DNA of 64,000 nucleotides from NCBI GenBank assembly GCA_031761405.1, contig JASEVX010000010.1, positions 9,272,554-9,336,553 on the forward strand, read 5' to 3'. Below, piece after piece: positions 43,807 to 54,736 of this stretch; positions within the stretch are counted from its first letter, which is position 1; every line of letters starts with the position of its first letter. The notes below the pieces were generated by a model, which made no database searches, was not told the origin of the DNA, and was given only the letters and a program-made list of their open reading frames with translations. This DNA comes from Serripes groenlandicus. Taxonomy: Eukaryota; Mollusca; Bivalvia; Cardiida; Cardiidae. Both the position numbers and the translations under genes were made by a program.

Positions 43807-44253
43807 TATTGCATATAAAGAGGAAGTTCCAAGGAACCAAATAAAACATATTTGATGAATTTATCTTTTTATTTTCATTTTACAAGGTTTTGAAAATTGG
43901 TAAAAATAAGTGAAGAAGTGGGCCTGGCAACAGACATAAACGCAAATGATGCGGGCACTGAAAGATGAACACCTGACCGACAGCATACTTGTCCAAGTGT
44001 CATAAGGACGTTGGTTTGAAACAGCCTAGTGTGAGCCACTAACCTACAATCCTTGAGCTATCTCAAGATAGAACACATTTGATCCATCCGAAGTTAGGCA
44101 TCAGACGTCCCCCCTAATTCTTGTGAATTCATTGTGAACTTTCAAATACATTAGTTATAATTATCTTAATTCTTAACAGAACTACATTACGCACGGATGA
44201 AAAAATCCATCGCATTGCATAAACGACAGAATTCAAGTTGCCATGTTTGTATT
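43807..44253. other. Intergenic, between piggyBac fragment and receptor gene
   Basis: Non-coding; it should include the 3' untranslated part of the minus-strand receptor gene. No repeat is recognised. Confidence 0.4.
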
Positions 44254-45468
44254 CTATCGAGACTTTACCAATATTACATATGTCACAATGGAAGATATAA
44301 CTGTTGAAGCGCTCACTACAAAGAAAGCGGCATATTCAAAGAAACCAGCTAGCTTGCGCTTTTTGTTCTCCAAATTGGTCTTTGCAATTGAGGAGCTTCC
44401 TTTCTTCAAATAACCAGTTCCCTCGTCATCAAGCTCGGAATGTTCTTTTGCATTATGTATTGCATCTTCAGCTATTTCTTTAACCGTTGGTGTGCCTGTC
44501 TGATTCTCCAATGTTTGCAAGTTTTTTCCATTTGCATTGATTCGACTTTCAATAGCCAGACAGATAATGGAGGCCATAGTTGTCATGAGACTTATAATGA
44601 GTAATGTACAGAGGTATACCACCAATACAGAGGTCTGTTTGGATGTCCTCGGTAAGCTTCCAGTTATCAAGGTCAGCACCAATACAAACGCCAAGAACAC
44701 AGTAATACTATAACTTAGTCTCTCTCCGGATTGTTTCGGGATGATGAAACTAACACAGTTTAAGATTGAGATCAGCACCATAGGAATTATCAAAGATAAA
44801 ATGTAGTACATTGGACGACGTTTCAGATTCAAACCAAATGATACCAAACTGTGATCATCATACTCTGTTAGCCGAATTGAGGTGGATGTTATTTCCCATT
44901 GGCCGTTTTCATATGTATATTGAGTCGTCATTGGTGGGTCGACTTCAAAGCGTATATATTTATTAGTGATTACCCATGAGTATAACTCGATGTTACAAGT
45001 TTGTTCGTCAAATGGAAAGAGCCTTGTATCGATAGCACAAAAGGTGCTTGAAGTAACGCCGGGTGTCCACCAAACCTGACCATCATAATTTACAATCACA
45101 TTCATGTTCTCAAAACCCAACAGTTTATATTCCGTGACTGAATTTAAGACTACAATATCTGGAAACCATATCTGATTGAGTTTCAGCATTGTTTTGGACA
45201 CGTTACCGAAATTCTTTGGCTGCCATGTTAAATATGTATCACTCCAACGCAACAGTATAAACAACTTGGTGTTGATGACTTCATTTGCCTCATCGACTGA
45301 CACTAGAGCTTCGACAACGATCTGCATTCTAACAACGACCGGTGTGCTGTTATGCTTCGGTACGACATTGCTGTTGTAGTTGGCCATTATATGTATCTGA
45401 AGGTCGTGTTCATTAGTGGTGGACACGAGGCCAACCATTGCTGACACCAATACGATATACGAAGCCAT
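44254..45468 (-). CDS. Nicotinic acetylcholine receptor-like Cys-loop channel subunit
   Basis: A pentameric ligand-gated ion-channel subunit of the nicotinic type, expected in the plasma membrane. Residues 1-17 form a signal peptide. Loop A is WFPDIVVLNS (101-110) and the loop B region is QVWWTPGV. The Cys-loop is CAIDTRLFPFDEQTC, with 13 residues between C144 and C158. Membrane segments are M1 ~219-243 (after LKRRP), M2 ~250-272 (GERLSYSITVFLAFVLVL), M3 ~278-303 and M4 ~374-398. GER before M2, with no proline insertion, suggests cation selectivity. The loop C position (QWEITSTSIRLTEYDD) lacks the adjacent cysteines of alpha subunits. The 404 residues are shortish because the M3-M4 loop is small. 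The whole protein is in one exon. An acceptor-like TTTATTTTTACAG just upstream suggests a separate 5' untranslated exon. It is intact, without stops. The exact ligand cannot be told from sequence. Confidence 0.95.
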   Translation of the reverse strand: MASYIVLVSAMVGLVSTTNEHDLQIHIMANYNSNVVPKHNSTPVVVRMQIVVEALVSVDEANEVINTKLFILLRWSDTYLTWQPKNFGNVSKTMLKLNQIWFPDIVVLNSVTEYKLLGFENMNVIVNYDGQVWWTPGVTSSTFCAIDTRLFPFDEQTCNIELYSWVITNKYIRFEVDPPMTTQYTYENGQWEITSTSIRLTEYDDHSLVSFGLNLKRRPMYYILSLIIPMVLISILNCVSFIIPKQSGERLSYSITVFLAFVLVLTLITGSLPRTSKQTSVLVVYLCTLLIISLMTTMASIICLAIESRINANGKNLQTLENQTGTPTVKEIAEDAIHNAKEHSELDDEGTGYLKKGSSSIAKTNLENKKRKLAGFFEYAAFFVVSASTVISSIVTYVILVKSR

Positions 45469-45472
45469 CTTC

Positions 45473-45700
45473 GTAACTCTTTTAACTCACGCTGTAAAAA
45501 TAAAGAAAATGTTATTTAATTATTATGCAAACTTCATTGTAGTCAATTTATATATTTATATAGGTGTATCACGTTATTTTGAGGTCGATCAGACTTACAT
45601 AGACTGTCTCTTGAGATTTGATCTTCGTGACGCTTTTAACTCACGCTGTAAAGAAAGTGTAATATTTTTTATCATGCACACTTCATTATAGTCATACCGG
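45473..45700. repeat. Duplicated segment upstream of the receptor gene
   Basis: The stretch CTTTTAACTCACGCTGTAAA at about 45478-45497, with ACTTCATT(G/A)TAGTCA downstream, recurs at about 45637-45656. The duplicated block includes the acceptor-like sequence used to infer a 5' exon boundary, so two alternative acceptors may exist. Confidence 0.6.
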
Positions 45701-47929
45701 AAGCTCAAGAAGACCCAAAAATCGAAGTGGGACATTTACTACTTTTTTAAATGTTGTCAACTACTTCTAGTTTAACTATACTTTAATGATGACATCTAGG
45801 CATCAATACTGAATATTCATTTATTTGGAAGTATAATTAGTAGATTAGTTGAAAACATTTTAGCAAAATAATTAAAGGATTACAATAACCATTACTACGT
45901 GTTTTATTGGCCGCACCCGAGGCGAACGCTCTTCAATAGCACAACCAGTTGCTCTGAGTATGCACAGGCTCACAAGACGATTCGCCTGACGCAGAGTCAA
46001 TAACACCCCAAATCGCTAGACGCGGCTCAAACATATTTTCATCAAAGCATATTGATCAGTCAATGGATTGAGTTGGTTTTTTATTTGATGAACCGCCTGA
46101 CTCTAAAGTATGAACAATGAATATTAATGGACCATTCTGACTCTTTTATAACATTCGTTTGTGTCTCTGTACACGTCAATATCCGGCGAACTATACACTA
46201 TTTACCTCCCCTGACAACCATTTGGATAGGCATATTTCTTATATATTGTAAAGAGAAAGATCAAATAAATTGTCAATAAACAAAACATTGTACGAAAATA
46301 ATTACATGTAAATAAAAGAGCTGACATAATCTGATAAATAAATTCTTCAAAGAACTAGGATTGTATTTTCTAAGTGTCACATTTCTTTTGATGCTTATCA
46401 TATTTGCCATTGCAAAGGGCCGTCGATGGAGGTAAATATTGTAGTTTTATGATTCATCTAGTTAATTATTTTTTAAAATACTAAAAAGTTATTTTCCATT
46501 GCTGCTCACATTTTCCTGTGATTTTACATAGTAAAACAATATGACGCTTTTTCTAAAGCAAAGTATGTACATTATTTATACAGCGTTCAGGCATGACCTC
46601 TGATAAAAAGTAAATTATTATCATAATTACCTCAGATTTCATATAGGGCTTCCAAAAATAAAGATCTCGATCCTCGATATGCGTACTAAAACCAGAATCA
46701 CATATTAAATAAGTGCTACAGGTTCGATCTAAATTATCATAGCAAATGATCCATCCACTTATTCACTTACTTCCCATATATCTCTACAAGGGGATACAGA
46801 ATGCAAACCCATGAAGCGACAATCGTTGAAATTATTTATCACATACAGGACAATAGTTATGCACTAGGAACACGCCCAAAGTGGCACGCTCCTTAGCCGG
46901 AAAAGGTGCGAGGGAACCATCCAACAAAACGACTTCCGTGACAACTTTAATCATTTTTATTATTGACGTTAACTACATAGTTTTTAGTCAAACAACACAT
47001 CATAGGAATATATACAATACAACACAAAACATATAATTAATTACAGTAAGCATGTAAACAAAACCGAATATTATCATTCAAAACAAAGACCAGATTGTTC
47101 TCTTCCCATGTGTGGTCTTTAAAAACAGGTTGGATTGTATATTGTTGTATGGTGTGGTGGCCTTAATACAAGAACAAAGATGATGGTCTATGTCTAGTGT
47201 ACTTATAGAGCAATCTTAGCGTAGAATCAACTTATACTTAGCAAATAGCTTTATTAGACATCTATCTTCAATGATAAAAAACAATTATCAAAAACAATAT
47301 ATATATATATAATTATAGATATACTGAAATTCTTTTATGCAAGATAGTTCTCAAAGCTAGAGGGATATCGCGAAAATTTAAGGAGATAAATCTTTTATAA
47401 AAGCATATTTAAAGGGATTGCCACAAATATAGTCCTTTGATTCAAACGGAAATATAAGCCTTAAAGCTTATTTGCCAAATAAGTTTCTTATGACTATATG
47501 ATTAATTTGTATATATAAGAATGTAAATACACATTCTAAATTAACGCGAAACTTACCGACAAAAAGAATCGTGATATTGCACTTTATGTTTCTGTATTCC
47601 AAAATTGTATTACAAAAGTATCAAATTGACAATTTACCCAAAGCAATCCTCCAATAAACCACTGAAATCACTCTAGTTGCGTCCGTAATCTAAATTAAAA
47701 CAAGTGATTATAACTGCTAACATTATATTTCTAGATGTAATTGATTCGGGTTTTTTCAGTCACGCCGTACAAAAGCTTATCATCAGAGGATTGAAAATTG
47801 AACTCGGTCCGGATCAGGATAATCCTGAAGGAAATTAAACTCTTCTTTTTGTTATATTTTAGTAGTTATTTTGTTGTCTTTCAGTAGTCCTTTTGCTGTC
47901 TCGGAATTTCTCCAGTGGCTTCCAAAATT
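45701..47929. other. No gene recognised, 2.2 kb
   Basis: AT-rich throughout, with a short (TA)n run near 47304. No usable ORF or shared repeat. Promoter and upstream exons of the minus-strand receptor gene could lie here but cannot be recognised. Confidence 0.4.
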
Positions 47930-48118
47930 CTTAACCATTTCCTATACGCAGCAGGCGAGTTTTGACAACGTTGTGACAAAGGGAGAACATTCTAAAATGG
48001 AGCAATCTTTCATTAGGTCAGAATGTTTTCAACTCTATTTATTAACAATACAACATTTCTTAGACTTTTTCTACAGCGGTATTGCCTTGATGATATAGAC
48101 TGGTCTGCTGACAAAAAG
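47930..48118. mobile_element. piggyBac-type MITE, copy 8, degraded
   Basis: CTTAACCATTTCCTATACGC, then GCAGGCGAGTTTTGACAACG and TTGTGACAAAGGGAGAACAT, follow the family order. The end GTCTGCTGACAAAAAG is eroded. Confidence 0.5.
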
Positions 48119-48406
48119 TAGTTAATTCCTATGAAATTAGAAAACAACGGGGATACAATAGGCCCCTTTTCTACGAGGCTTAAACGTTGAAAGTGTATAA
48201 ATCACGAGTGAATATCGATCTTTGTTTAACTACAATAGTACTACAAATATATTAATTGCGCTTTAATATTTGCTGTCAATGTCGTAATTAATTTCTATTG
48301 AAATGTCCATTACGGACTGTACAGTTCAATCGTTTAATCGTTCTAGGTCTCAAAACAATATCGTGTATAATAAACTGTGTGTTATGTGAGCGAGAGGGAG
48401 TGAAAT

Positions 48407-48413
48407 AGAGAGA

Positions 48414-48493
<80 letters not shown>
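48407..48493. repeat. (GA)n microsatellite
   Basis: About 80 bases of uninterrupted GA dinucleotides with a few breaks at the left edge. It creates an artefactual Leu/Ser ORF on the minus strand. Confidence 0.95.
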
Positions 48494-48495
<2 letters not shown>

Positions 48496-48589
48496 ACAGA
48501 CAGAGGGAGAGCAAGTTGTCCAATACATGTATTTGTGATTACAAGAGGACCATGATAGTCCTTTATCGCGTACCTGACTTAATAGAACT

Positions 48590-48840
48590 GAAAAGTGTTC
48601 AATGCCTTCGATGCCTTCACTAAAACACATAACCAGCCCCACGTAGAGGGTCACCCAAGGAAACGAAATGCCAACTTTTTAAGGTTTAAACTATATATAC
48701 TATACGGATAACAAGACTCATCCATTGACGGCCATATTTATCATCAGATCGGATTTAGTTGAACACTCTTGGTAGAGGCTCACCCAAGGAACATTTGTGC
48801 AAAATTATTTTCTAATCTGGCTAGTGCTTTTGTACAAGAA
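48590..48840. repeat. Dispersed repeat core
   Basis: Two partial units with GTAGAGG(G/C)TCACCCAAGGAA (about 48634 and 48772) and ATTGACGGCCATATT. It belongs to the same repeat family as 29340-29610 and the interior of 19909-21353. Confidence 0.55.
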
Positions 48841-49399
48841 TAAATTGGTAAGTATTCACTATATATAGGATGGGACTCCCTATTATCGGTGTACTTAAAT
48901 TAACTGTAAAATATATCTATTGTCACTCGTTCCTTTATATGTCCTTATTAATTAACTCACTCAAAATAATCACATAAGTGAATGATTTTTTTTTTAAATT
49001 TTGGTCCAAATTTCTTCCATGTTTTCTACAGTCGAGAACACTTCACGGAATGTAATAATGTTACTTCAAATTCAAATTCCAGTTAATAGACAACATGTTC
49101 AGATGTGAAAGAAAAAATCAACAACAGATTTTCTACTAAATTGACGTTTTTTATGAGGGCATGTAGGATTTTCTTTTTATTATGGGTAACAATCATGATG
49201 TGTCGCATTTCTGAGAATATTGATTTTTTTTGAAAAAAAATAGCATTTGAAAGTCGGGATAACGGGGTTTCCTGATGAAATCATACGACATCCGGTTTTT
49301 CGCGCGCAACAAAGAAAACACCGGTTTTGTGTTTACCTTGGTATTCGTGATAACACGATATTCGTAGAACCTACTATACATATAGAGCAAAATTCGGTT

Positions 49400-49510
49400 C
49401 ATTGTTTGTAGGAAAATGTGAACGGACGGACAACGACGACGACGGACGTCAGACGGTGAGTGACCACAATAGCTCTACCCGTATGTTTTGCTCATATGAG
49501 CTAATATCCG
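49400..49510. repeat. Repeat-element end fragment with CGACGACGGACG run
   Basis: GAACGGACGGACAACGACGA, then GGACGTCAGACGG and TTTTGCTCATATGAGCTAAT, resemble the right end of family E (GGACAATGAG and CTCAGGTGAGCTAAAA), including its GCTCA-TATGAGC small palindrome. Confidence 0.45.
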
Positions 49511-49544
49511 GTGATTATTTTAAGGAAGATTTAAAACTCCGTGA

Positions 49545-49786
49545 GCAGCGGTTATTCCTAAATATTTCCTGCATACAACAAATCTGCAGCAGACGATTTT
49601 GAAAACATCTGAGCGGAAATATGGAAAAAAAAAAATATTTAGAAAAGAAAATTTTATGATAGAAAACATTTTCGTAGAAAGAAAGAAAATTCTCATTATG
49701 AGCAATTTCTCCATTTCCCAAAATGTTTTCAAAAGTCGTCTGATGCATATGCGTCAAAAGGCGTATGCGTGTTGGAAAAGGTAAAA
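49545..49786. mobile_element. piggyBac-type MITE, copy 9
   Basis: AATCTGCAGCAGACGATTTTG, split as AATCTGCAGCAGACG and ATTTTG, near 49580. The centre is ATTATGAGCAATTTCTCC, followed by AAAAGTCGTCTGATGCATATG and the end GTTGGAAAAGGT. An internal A/T-rich insertion lengthens it. Confidence 0.6.
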
Positions 49787-49933
49787 CATTTGTTTTAAAT
49801 TCCATGTTTACGTTCAAGAAGTAGAAAGCAAGACTATTATCAACTCAAACAAACGACCCAAGATCATCTTCACGACCTGCATTTTCTACCATGTCGCTCT
49901 AATCGAAATTTAATGAAAGTGAATCAGTATATA

Positions 49934-49956
49934 ATGTGTGTGTGTGTGTGTGTGTG
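49934..49956. repeat. (GT)n microsatellite
   Basis: Eleven GT units in a row. Confidence 0.85.
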
Positions 49957-50151
49957 GTTGTGTAACCTGTCATCACAAGTACTTCAAATTTGTATTTGTT
50001 AATGGCTACAAATTTTGTAAATTTAGTGTTATGTTTTGTTATGTTAAAAGCACCAAGATACGAACTCTTACGAACTACCGTGTCTATCTAACAGTGTCGC
50101 GTTATACGTTTTAAAAAGAAATCATAGACTGTCGTCCTTTCGACAATAATC

Positions 50152-50220
50152 CCGGTAGCTCAGTCGGCGTTGACGCGGGCTGTCATTGTTGTGTGGAGTA
50201 CTGGTATTGGGAATTTTAAT
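50152..50220 (+). mobile_element. SINE family 1 remnant with internal deletion
   Basis: CCCGGTAGCTCAGTCGG (A box) and TTGACGCGGGCTGTCATTG are followed directly by GTGTGGAGTACTGGTATTGG from the 3' half; the B box and body are missing. Confidence 0.65.
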
Positions 50221-51037
50221 GGACGCCGGCTTGATTGTTGCATGTTTGAATTGAATATTCAAAGTCTCTTTAGAGATAGTACAATAATAAGATTCGTTTG
50301 TTACCTATCAAATTGTTGAAAATATTTTATTTTTGTATGTCAACTTGTACGTTAACCGCGACAATTACATGGGTCGCACAATGCAAAATAGGTGTTTGTT
50401 GTTTTGTGCAAATGAAAACTGTGAACATTTGATCTCCCGAAAACAAATCTTTTGAAATGAACCCTTTCGTATTTAGAATAATTGTATAACATTATATGTA
50501 TGTATTGCCTTTACTGTAGCATAATGTGAATAAATACCTAATAATAACGGCTTATATGAACATATTTTTGTTTGTAAAAGGTCTGGTCTCACGGATCCAT
50601 TATTTTCTTTGAATGTAAATCAAATATTACTTTAAATTTTGAAAATCTACTGATTGTTCGTGTCGTGGCACACATCTACGGTATTGCTTTTATTGCTCGA
50701 AAAATACCACTTCAGCCTTCATCACCGGGCTTATGTGGACCAATCATTGTTTCTAAAATGCGTTGATTCACAGATCCATAGTGAACGAGGTAGGTAACAG
50801 GAAAATCAACCACGTGCCATTGGCAACCAGTGTAGATCCAAATCATCCCGAGCATCCGATCCTATCTGGTAATACATTGTTCATTTATCACTTTAGAAAA
50901 GCCATGAACAAGCCTTTGACATATAATATTCATTTAAATTGCATAGTATTATGTGGGTTTTTACTTGTCAAAAAAGTCCAGAGGTTGGTTGTCGTAGAGA
51001 ACAACTCCACTGACGAGAATTAAGCGTGTTTAAAGCA
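50221..51037. other. No gene recognised
   Basis: AT-rich. An 86-codon frame (50763-51023) has a short hydrophobic part but no recognisable motif. Confidence 0.4.
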
Positions 51038-51275
51038 TCAGAAGTGTGCAGTGTATAAAATTTACAACGGTAGACGGATTTATTGATATTTTAAACAGAC
51101 ATCAACATATTCCACTGTATTGAATGTACAACGGTACAGATGCTATGATAATTTAAACAGACCTCGGAATTGTGCTCTGTATTGAATGTACAACGATAGA
51201 CGAATGTCTGGATATTTCAAACAGACATCCGAAGTGTGCACTGTATTGAATGTACAACGATAGACGAATACTTGG
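51038..51275. repeat. Minisatellite, ~60-65-bp unit, four copies
   Basis: Units carry CACTGTATTGAATGTACAAC, GATAGACGAAT and ATTTTAAACAGACATC, with stepwise divergence from the first to the last copy. Confidence 0.8.
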
Positions 51276-51735
51276 GTACGCCCGACATTGACACTATGCT
51301 ACCAGTGACATGTCTGTGTGAACGCGGGTGTAAATGTCGTGAATAGTACGGTGTATGAAGCTCGTGGTGAAATAACCATTTTTTTGTCTTAATGAAATGT
51401 TCTGGAAAATAACACCAAATATATAATAATAACATTGTACGTACCTCGTTTAAGCGGGGAAATTAATTCTTCTTTGGATAAAATAAATACTTGATATGTG
51501 TACGTTCATATAAGACGTTTCAAAGTGCCAAACTAGTTGTAATTATTTTACTAGTTTACTTGTTTGTGAAATACAGATAAGTATAGATACTTATTAGTGT
51601 ATCGTCTTTCATTTCGAACTACCAAACACGTTGTTATTCTCTTTCACAATCATATGTGCCGATGTCATTACGTATGTTATACTAGCTATTGTTTTAACGG
51701 CAATTTATGATTGAGAGGAATGAATATAGCTTCAT
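51276..51735. other. No gene recognised
   Basis: Non-coding, without shared repeats. Confidence 0.35.
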
Positions 51736-52073
51736 AAGGCCTAAAAAAAAAAAAAATATTGTTTCTGGTCACTCTACCGACCCTCCATTTTAAGCCCCGA
51801 CTGCTTTTTTTTTTTTTTGCACAAAGTATATTTTTTTTTCACGCAAAACTCGCATTCGCAGTCCAGAGCCGAAAAGTTGTTCTTAAGTTTTTGTTGTTCA
51901 TTGTTGATATATGTTTTGATAGTAAATTTAATAAAATTGGTAATTTTAGGCATCAAAAGTGTCTTTATGAGGGAAAGGGTTTAAAAAAAAAAAAAAAAAA
52001 AAAAAATATCCCTACCTACCGACCCTGTTGATTTTGAGACCCGTGACCAGAAACAAGACTATTTTTTTAAATG
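51736..52073. mobile_element. Small element with GTTTCTGGTCAC inverted ends
   Basis: Left AATATTGTTTCTGGTCAC (from ~51756) and ACCGACCCTCCATTTTAAG are mirrored on the right by ACCGACCCTGTTGATTTTGAG, shown as ACCGACCCTG and TTGATTTTGAG, and GTGACCAGAAACAAGACTAT (to ~52066). The inverted ends are about 40 bp, with one gap region. A piggyBac MITE fragment (TATGAGGGAAAGGGTTTAAA, 51967-51985) lies inside. No transposase and no clear target duplication. Confidence 0.6.
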
Positions 52074-52667
52074 TATCTTCAATATACCATCAGAGCTATA
52101 TAACAGTTTCCAAAAGAATTCCAGTTGTGTAAGACATGTAGTAAATGGTAAGGCCGAGACATTTTTTATATGTAACGTTTAACTTAAGGATGGGTGTGCC
52201 CACACAATAACTGAGGCTTTGCTAAAGTACCTTGATGACAGTAATATAGACATAACTAAGTGCGTTTCACTATCGACAGATGGGGCAGCGTCATGATGGG
52301 AAAAAAGCAGGTGTTGCTGTTCAGTTCCAGTTAAAAACTGCACCATTTTGTGTCCAAAGTCATTGTGTCGCACATAGACTAAATTTAGCAGTAACCGACT
52401 CAATCAAAATAAATGAACAACTGAACAAATTCAATGAAAAGTTTGGCCAACCTATATCATTTTATATCAGCATCAGGTAACCGCACATACAGGTTGAAGG
52501 AAATTCAGAAATTACTGGAAGAGCTCGAACTAAGTGTTAAAATGCCATATTCAATACGTTGGTTAGTACTTAAACAGGCTGTTGAAGCAGTTTATGACCG
52601 TTATGGGCAACATTGTCAAGTTTAGCTGAAATGGATCCCAAAGCTAAAGGACTGTACAACTATTGTT

Positions 52668-53388
52668 ATACGCCCGTTTTGAAAAAACGGATCGTATTAT
52701 AGTTTTACCGCGGCGTACGGTCGGGCGGGTTGGCGGGCCGAGATAACTAGTTCGTGAAAAAGTTCGATAACTAGCCATATCGCTTTAGTCAATCAATAGT
52801 TATCGCCCTTTAATTATAGAAATTACCCAAAATTGGGCTTGTCAGCTCAATAACTTTAGAAGCCTTTGTCCAAGCATTACCAAATTTTGTCAGAATGTGT
52901 ATTGGGATAATATCTCGGACAAGTTTGATAACTAGCCATATCGCTTTAGCCAATCAAGAGTTATCGCCCTTTAATTATAGAAATTACCCAAAATTGGGCT
53001 TGTCAGCTCAATAACTTTAGAAGCCTTTGTCCAAGCATTACCAAATTTAGTCAGAATGTGTATTGGCATAATATCTCGGACAAGTTTGATAACTAGCCAC
53101 CTCTCTTAAGTCAATCAAGAGTTATCACCCTTTAATTATAGAAATTACCCAAAATTGGTCTTGTCAGTTCAATAACTTTAGAAGCCTTTGTCCAATCATC
53201 ATCAAATTTGGTCGGAATGTGTATTGGCATAATATATCGGACAAGTTCCATAACTAGCTATATCGCTTTAGTCAATCAATAGTTATCGCCCTTTAATTAT
53301 AGAAATTGACCAAAATTGGTCTTGTCAGTTCAATAACAATTATCACTATACAGGACGGGCGTATTTTGTGACATTTGGCGCTCTTGTT
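52668..53388 (+). mobile_element. Family D modular tandem-repeat element, near complete
   Basis: ATACGCCCG (52668-52676) is mirrored exactly by CGGGCGTAT (53356-53364). A 5' hairpin-like CCGTTTT-GAA-AAAACGG lies at 52674-52690. A GCGTACGGTCGGGCGGGTTG stretch precedes about four ~160-bp units (TTTGTCCAAGCATTACC, GCATAATATCTCGGAC, GTTATCGCCCTTTAATTAT). The terminal CTTGTT is at 53383-53388. The 3' hairpin is weak in this family. It interrupts the hAT relic. Confidence 0.85.
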
Positions 53389-53649
53389 CAACATACAAAA
53401 CTGCTTTATTTCTGGGTATGATGCTAGATGTTCATACTGTGTTGGGTGTACTATTTTGTCAGCTTCAACTAACTCAATCTGACTAAAGTACACGATCTGA
53501 CCAAATGTAAGATCTGATGGCGATCAATTATAATTCATCTTCTTGTTTTATCGGATTTCCAATTTCGCTATTTTTAGATCTACCAAGCTATTTTTATTTG
53601 AACCAATCAGAGGACTCGTTTAAACAAACGTTTGGCTTAACCTTCAAAA

Positions 53650-53889
53650 TGGCGTCAATTGACGAAGTTGAGTAAATTTAAAATAGACTATTTAAAACCA
53701 AAGCAAAGAACACTTTTCGATGCTGTATGGTCAGGGAAAGACTATCGGTATTTCCGCATGTGTAGCCATGATGCGGTCGTCATAAGAACTATACACGCGT
53801 GTAAATTACTATGCGAAATTTGGGATCCCATGCTAAATATAGATTTATTTGGTAAATATAGACTTTTACTTTCACTTTCAAAAACGTGA
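53650..53889 (+). pseudogene. RecQ-like helicase N-terminal fragment
   Basis: ATG at 53650 opens MASIDEV; one frame later the text continues SKFKIDYLKPKQRTLFDAVW then SGKD. This resembles the start of RecQ-type helicases (Q-motif region before the Walker A loop), but the GKS loop that should follow is absent and the frame drifts into unrelated residues. CCAAT (in AACCAATCAGAGG, 53610) lies about 40 bases before the ATG. The match is short, so this is a tentative call; a chance resemblance is possible. Confidence 0.3.
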
Positions 53890-54736
53890 AAGCGAGGTTC
53901 TGATTGGCTGGCGGAAAGGTCGTCTGAACGTGACCCTCTATCGGTTGTCCTCAGATCCCATGCGTAGCGTTAATAGGAGATGATTTTAATGAGATTGCAA
54001 GTAACTAACCTGGTGTTCAGTGATGTGCAACGAATGATATATAGTACTGTCAGTAAGACTTCTTGAACAACCATGATGGTAATGGTCTGTACGAAATGAA
54101 AAAAACTATCAAAGTAAAAGATAACAGGGCTTCTTATAAGGGAGATGAACTGAAGAACTACAGCCAGCATATTGAATCCAAATTTGAAACTGTAAAACAG
54201 GACTATCTCTGTAACATGACAAAAAACATTAAAAAGAGAATACCAAAATCAGACAGCAAGATAATGTCAAGTTTAAGTCATATCCTAGAGCCACAGATAC
54301 AAGAGAGGCTATAGAAGTACTTATTAGTCAATATGGGACAGAACAACTGTTACTAAAGTTGAAGGTGACCTTACAACAGGTTTTGAAAAGGGAGCAAACT
54401 TGCGTTTCAAAACTGATAGATGGCAAAGGACTCTTAGATGAATAGCCCGGAGTTAATGGCATGCTTAAGGGGATTAACAAGGACATTTCACTCCAAGACT
54501 TTTGTATGCGGCTTATCCTCAAACACTCGAGTATGTGCCCCAACATATATAAATTGGCCACTGTTGCATTATGTATGCAAGTCACGTCAGTGGAATGTGA
54601 ACGGTCCGTCAGTACACAGAACCGTGTGAAGTCTTCTGAAACCAGAGTATTTTCACTGTCTGCCTATATACTGCAACACTTAAATGCATCTTCTGACATA
54701 AAACCAAAAGTGAAGTTGTTTGTCAATGAAACTTGA

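Larger units (their letters stand above)
52180..54736 (+). pseudogene. hAT-type transposase relic 2, split by two insertions
   Basis: The 5' block (52200-52660) has TITEALLKYLDDSNIDITKC then VSLSTDGAAS, followed in another frame by KKAGVAVQFQ, SHCVAHRLNLAVTDS and PYSIRWLVLKQAVEAV. A family D element (52668-53388) and unrelated sequence with a RecQ-like start follow. Coding resumes with SKIMSSLSHILEP (54259) and AIEVLISQYGTEQL. The C-terminal dimerisation region is CPNIYKLATVALCMQVTSVE then CERSVSTQNRVKS (54536-54630). The order STDGA, HC-HRLNL, then YKLA-VA---SVECER-FS-Q is diagnostic of hAT proteins. It is broken beyond function. Confidence 0.75.

Noticed and set aside
48382..48654. 90-codon ORF rich in Leu and Ser on the minus strand
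   Set aside because: It is the translation of the (GA)n microsatellite.
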